Assembly (NCBI GenBank): GCA_030248065.1
Contig: JASAMV010000056.1
Location: 1 to 64,000 of the forward strand
DNA length: 64,000 nucleotides
Reading direction: 5' to 3'
DNA from: Rhynchonema sp. JSB1_4
Lineage: Eukaryota > Nematoda > Chromadorea > Monhysterida > Xyalidae
Shown here: positions 59,801 to 64,000 of the stretch, in pieces
Position numbering within the stretch: the stretch's first letter is position 1
How the letters are laid out: each line of letters begins with the position of its first letter
Program-made: the position numbers and the translations under genes
Notes under the pieces: generated by a model
What the model saw: only the letters and a program-made list of their open reading frames with translations
Database searches by the model: none
What the model was told of the DNA's origin: nothing

Positions 59801-61531
59801 TGATGTGTGCAGCGGACAAATATTTTAGTTAATGAAAGGTGTCATTATACCACCCGCTGTGCATAACAGCTTATGAGTCCATCAATTTAATCTTCTACGT
59901 GGATCAGATTAATGCGCGTGACTGTTTGGTTCCGGAACTCACATCACTGCAATTTGGCACCTCATGCCTAACTTGAAGCAAAATATACAAATACCAAGCC
60001 AGAAACATTCAGAAAGACAGTGCTGCGCTGTCGAATGGAGTGCTCGTAATATTATTATCATTTTTTAAAGAACTTTTAACGTCTATATTTCAATATCTGC
60101 ATTTATCAACATCTTTAGTAGGCTAGTTACAGCTAGGGTTGGGCAAAAAAAAACGACGGCGTTTTTTCTTAAAAAACGACGTTTTTTAAAAAAAACGCCT
60201 GGGTCGTTTTTCGTTTTTTAAATCCTGAATTTCCTTGATTTTCCCTGATTTTTCAGGGAAAGTACCCTGATTATCAAGGAAAATCAATTTTTTGCCCCAT
60301 TTTTTTTCAAAAAATTTTCGACAAATTTTTACTTTGTCGAGATACGTCGATATACGGAGTTTGACTTTCAATGATGACCCCCGGCCAAAGTTGATCCCAT
60401 GATGCGGGTCTGATATGGGATCTTAACAACTCGCTAGAAAAGGGTTGAAACCCGTTTATTTTGCCTCAGAACACATAGAATTACTTCATTTAACCACGTT
60501 TTCTTCCCAACATGAGCGTTTTCCATTTTTTGGGGGGCATATTTTGGTCATCTGGGCGTTTTAAAAAACGTTTTAAAATAACGTTTCTTTGTCGCATTGT
60601 ATGGTGCGTTTTGTGCCACTTGGATTATAAATCTTAACTGATATGACTCGGCGGGCCAGAACGGTCGGCTTATAGTAATGTGGTCAAATCATCTCGTCAA
60701 ACAAAGTCGTCGAACACGCATGTATTACCGTAGTTTTCGCGCTGATTTGGGGCTCATGTGTTCGACGAATTTCTTTGACGAGATCAATATTGACCACAAA
60801 ACCATTAGCCGAACGGTCGGGCCAAGACTTTGCTATACCATACCTTGTGGGCGTTGTACAGGCCGGATGCGGTAGAATTGCTTTCGCATTACGACCAAAC
60901 AGCTTAATCTCGTCGATTCTGTTTTTGGTCCTGCTTTGTTCTGTTGGTACGACTCCAGGCGGGTAAGGAGTCGGTGCTGAATTCAATACCTATTTCGCCC
61001 TTCATGCGCTATTGACGATAAATTGTTACAAATGTCGTGAATTTCAATGCTCCCGTTTGGATGGGTATCGTCCTGCTTGTTGTTACAATGTGTGACGACG
61101 CTTTTTCAAAGTCGCCGCACGGGGCGAGCGTCGCGCACGTTAAGGAGCACCACCCATGCATACGTGCTAATTTTACTAAAAGTAATTAGAAATAATGGAA
61201 GCACTTTTTGTGGCCTTCTTGATAAAATAGCGTGGGTGGCCAGACTTTAGCTTTCAGCAGAAGCTCAGCTAATTTCCACCAGCCATTTGCTTGCGGCTCA
61301 TTTTTGTGATTATCCATCGATTCCTATCAACATTTGTGTCGCCATGGGAGGTGACACTTGATTGGTTGCTGCATTCTTATATGCACAACGCCTGCCACGC
61401 GCGCCACCGTTGAAAATGACCACAAAAAATATCCACATAATTCGTCACGGACGTTGATAAGGACATGCAGTTTCTTTCAATCACCTATTTACACTGCATG
61501 CAGATTTGCAGAATGTAAGTTGGTCAAAACT
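59801..61531. other. 1.7 kb without a supported gene
   Basis: 60140-60600 is a poorly conserved repeat rich in aaaacgacg/cgtttttt units. 60686-60786 is a short palindrome (ctcgtcaaacaaagtcgtcg / cgacgaatttctttgacgag). A minus-strand frame of 100 codons at 60684-60986 overlaps this palindrome and is therefore doubtful. Confidence 0.4.
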
Positions 61532-61694
61532 ATTGCGGGACGGTTCAGCCCCGGGGCACAGGTTCAGGCCCGGGTATTTAGGCCCGGCCGATTCAGGCCC
61601 GGCTTGAGCCTAGGTCTCAGCTATAAATGAATCATGCTGGGCCTGAATCGGCCGGGCCTGAAAAACTGGACCTGAAAAGTCGCGGAATAGATCA
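61532..61694. mobile_element. MITE, family 2, inverted copy
   Basis: gcgggacggttcagccccgg at one end and cctgaaaagtcgcggaat at the other; interior cccggccgattcaggcccgg. Reverse complement of the intronic copies in the lectin genes. Confidence 0.75.
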
Positions 61695-61860
61695 ATACAC
61701 TAACTCAGGTGTCAGTTTTGTAACTACCTAGAAGCGCTTTGACCCTTTCATTTTTATGCGCTACATGGTTCATGTTCCGTCTTAACGTTGCAGCACCAAG
61801 CACAGCATAATTTTCCCAACGAATTAGAGCACGTCGCGCCGACCCAATTTAACACCGACA

Positions 61861-62737
61861 ATGGGTAATCTGTGTCCACCGTGTAGAGTGAAGCGCCCAT
61901 CCAGCATCACATCGGAAACATTCGTTGTGGCGCAGGTAAGCTTTGATTAAAAACTTTTTGGTCAAATCAGACTTTCACAATTCGTATGTAGTGTCACAAT
62001 TGTTTACAGGATGATCGTAAATCCCTGCAAAAACAATGGCAGGTGACCAAAACAGCACGAGAGAATGTTGGTCAAGAAGTATTCCTAGACCTGTTGATCA
62101 AAAACCCGAAGCTCAGGTTGATAAAGACTTTTCATTTGTTCGAAGCAAGAAACATTAAGCAAGATCTTAGGAACTATTTCAGACATCATTTTGGCATCGA
62201 AGCACAAGAGTCGTACCAATCGCTTGTCGAATCGGAAAAGATTCGATTGATAGGTTTGCGATTCGATGCATTCATTGAACAAGTATTGGAATCACTCGAA
62301 ACCGATCCGGTTAGATGTCGAACTGTCACATTTTCACGAAAATATGGTGTGAAAAAATCAACCATTGTTGTCAATTTCGCCAGGTTGAAGCCAGGCAGCG
62401 GTGTCGCACGCTCGGACGGCTACACTTCCACAAGGGCATCACGCACAACGCAGTACACAACCTTTCTTAATTTTCAACTAATTAACATTTTATATCTCGT
62501 GCACAAGCGTTTGCACACAAAGCACGGCCATATTTTTTTTTTATCCGTGCAGTTTTTAAGCGTTACATGAGTTCTACTTTTTTCCAGGAAGATTTCAACA
62601 GTTTGTGTCAGTGCTTTTTGGAACTCGTGATCGGTGCCGATCCAGACCCGACCTCCGCTCAACAGTGGCGGGATTTTACGAATTATATTACGGTTCAAAT
62701 GTTGCACGGTTGGTCGTACTTTACGCTGTTACGCTAA
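61861..62737 (+). CDS. Globin with N-myristoylation-type start, 197 aa, four exons
   Basis: Exons 61861-61935, 62010-62309, 62384-62452 and 62588-62737, all phase 0. The N-terminus MGNLCPPC fits N-myristoylation plus nearby palmitoylation, seen in membrane-attached invertebrate globins. The globin fold follows: LQKQWQ (A helix), GQEVFLDLLIKNP (B-C), GLRFDAFIEQVLESLETDP (E), LGRLHFHKGITHNA (F helix, with the expected proximal His) and a C-terminal helix ending VQMLHGWSYFTLL. In the E helix the position before GLRF is Ile where a distal His is common. It would bind haem; an O2, redox or signalling role is inferred only. The length, about 197 residues, is extended at the N-terminus relative to plain globins. 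Confidence 0.75.
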
Positions 62738-62867
62738 AATTCACTGTCTATGAGTTGTCTCCTCCGCTTCGCTGACAGTCGACTTTGCAGTTTACACCAC
62801 AGCAGTGTAGATCCAAAACCACACATCTCTCTGACAGATTTGCCCCGTGAGTAATGTATGGGGATAC

Positions 62868-62972
62868 CTCAAAGGGCTCCCTTAGTCGTACTGGAAAATG
62901 GAAATGGAAAACTTGGACATAGAAAATATTTTCATTTTTCATGTTCCATTTTCCACCAAGACTAAGGCAGCC
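62868..62972. repeat. Hairpin repeat between globin and next gene
   Basis: gggctcccttagtc ... ggaaaatggaa at the left and its inverse ttccattttcc ... gactaaggcagccc at the right form a fold-back of about 100 bases. Confidence 0.6.
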
Positions 62973-63037
62973 CAAATACGGCACATTTGGGTTCTGGTTT
63001 TGTTATCTTTACACCATGGTGTTCTCAATCCACAGAG

Positions 63038-63453
63038 ATGTATAAAATGTTGATGACTATACCCAAAAACAACGACCTCACTCGATCTTCAGGCATTGCC
63101 CATGAGAGCGTCAAATCAGCGTTTGCGTGTGTTACAAGCGCAACCAGCTTGGAAAAGAAGAGGGAGCCGGGCATTCTGATCACTCAATCAACCGTGTGAG
63201 TTTAGTTCAGGCTTCGGGCCATGCGTGTGTTTTGTGTTGTCAAATGCAAAAAAACAGATTTGTTTCTCACGATTTTTGGATATGACATCACTGCCACCTG
63301 ATACGCTCAACACTTTGTGCCTATCGAGCCTTAATTCTCAGGCAAATAAGTCCAACGCCGAGCCCTACGCCCGAAGTGACGCAAGTGAATGACGAGTTCG
63401 ACGATAAAAACCGAAGGCCATCGCAAACCAGCAAACGGTCAATTACTTTGTCG
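63038..63453 (+). CDS. 5' part of an unidentified gene, two exons seen
   Basis: Exons 63038-63195 (ATG just after the acceptor ccacag, so a 5' UTR intron or trans-splice site is likely) and 63342-63453; phase 2 agrees and the second exon ends at a GTGAGT donor. It encodes MYKMLMTIPKNNDLTRSSG, then ITQSTV and QISPTPSPTPEVTQVNDEFD with a basic end (RPSQTSKRSITLS). It looks like a disordered cytoplasmic or regulatory segment. Further exons would lie beyond 63.5 kb or outside the window. Confidence 0.5.
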
Positions 63454-63494
63454 GTGAGTCGTTTCATGATGGACTGAAACTTCGTGTCACGCGG

Positions 63495-63695
63495 ACATAA
63501 CAGCGGGTGTCAAAACGTCTGGAGCCAAAACAACGGTGGTAAAAAAACAGCAGGGACAAAGCAGCGGGGGTTAACACAGGGGATGGCAAACCAACGGTTG
63601 ACAAAACAGGGGAGGGAACGCAGCGCGGGCCACAACAACAGCCGATGAGAAAACAGCGAGTAACAAATCAGCAGCGGTGATAAAACAGCGGGCTC
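63495..63695. repeat. Degenerate tandem repeat of about 18-20 bases (ACAGCGGGGG-AACAAA)
   Basis: About ten imperfect units of the type aacagcggngn-nacaaaacag run in a row. They follow the donor of the last gene and so lie in its intron. No fixed phase or coding frame. Confidence 0.6.
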
Positions 63696-64000
63696 AGCAG
63701 AAATTGCTAAACTTTCTTAGAAGCGCTTTGTATGACTTGTGGCAACCCCAATGTGGTGCATATGAGTGAACGACAATCACCCAGACTTGGAATTCTTTCT
63801 GTTAAACAGGACAAAGCGGATAACTATAGTCCAGCAACAGCGAACGCAGAATGTATGGCAGCCACACTGCCTGATTGGTAAAGCGGAAAATCCAGTGATA
63901 AGCTTGCCCGGTTTTAGACAGGAAGTTCGCAGACATTTTTTTCTTTTTCTTTTCTTTCTTCTTCTTCACCTTCAGACTGTTTATTCAACGCTTCGGTGTC

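Noticed and set aside
60684..60986. 100-codon minus frame
   Set aside because: Overlaps a palindromic repeat (60686-60786) and shows no domain.

Overview
This is a stretch of an invertebrate animal nuclear genome. The coding sequence is split into many short exons joined by GT-AG introns. Predicted proteins include signal-peptide lectins, an EGF-type receptor, a Golgi sulfotransferase and a globin. The intergenic DNA is crowded with small inverted-repeat transposons and a Penelope-like retroelement remnant. I could not fix the phylum. There are no rRNA genes, CRISPR arrays or bacterial operons. I assembled the gene models by hand from reading frames, splice sites and intron phase; no transcript evidence was available, and domain names come from visible motifs.

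Layout. 0-5.3 kb is mostly non-coding and repeat DNA. A secreted protein of unknown function (about 278 aa) lies on + at 5.6-7.2 kb, followed by an exon with two C2H2 zinc fingers at 7.8-8.0 kb. From 8.3 to 41.0 kb the minus strand carries a lectin array. It starts with an orphan signal-peptide exon broken by a repeat. Genes A (9.8-13.5 kb) and B (14.8-24.8 kb) each encode signal peptide, two C-type lectin domains and a PAN/Apple-like domain. Genes D (31.8-33.7 kb), E (33.9-36.0 kb) and F (36.5-41.0 kb) each encode one C-type lectin domain and a PAN-like domain; I found no signal exon for D. Two plus-strand genes sit inside the array: a type II sulfotransferase (26.5-28.6 kb) and a 72-aa cysteine-rich secreted protein (30.0-30.7 kb). 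41-46 kb is repeat-rich with no secure gene.

The right part is on +: a 602-aa protein with four membrane segments and a long Ser/Pro/Gln-rich N-terminus (46.2-51.8 kb), a 267-aa single-pass EGF-like membrane protein (52.2-55.2 kb), repeats (55.4-59.4 kb), a weak short gene (59.5 kb), a 197-aa globin with an N-myristoylation-type start (61.9-62.7 kb), and the 5' part of a further gene running towards the right edge (63.0-63.5 kb).

Functionally the window looks like a tandem family of secreted carbohydrate-recognition proteins with unrelated housekeeping or membrane genes interleaved. Introns are the main landing sites of at least nine short inverted-repeat families, and one of these insertions appears to predate a lectin gene duplication.
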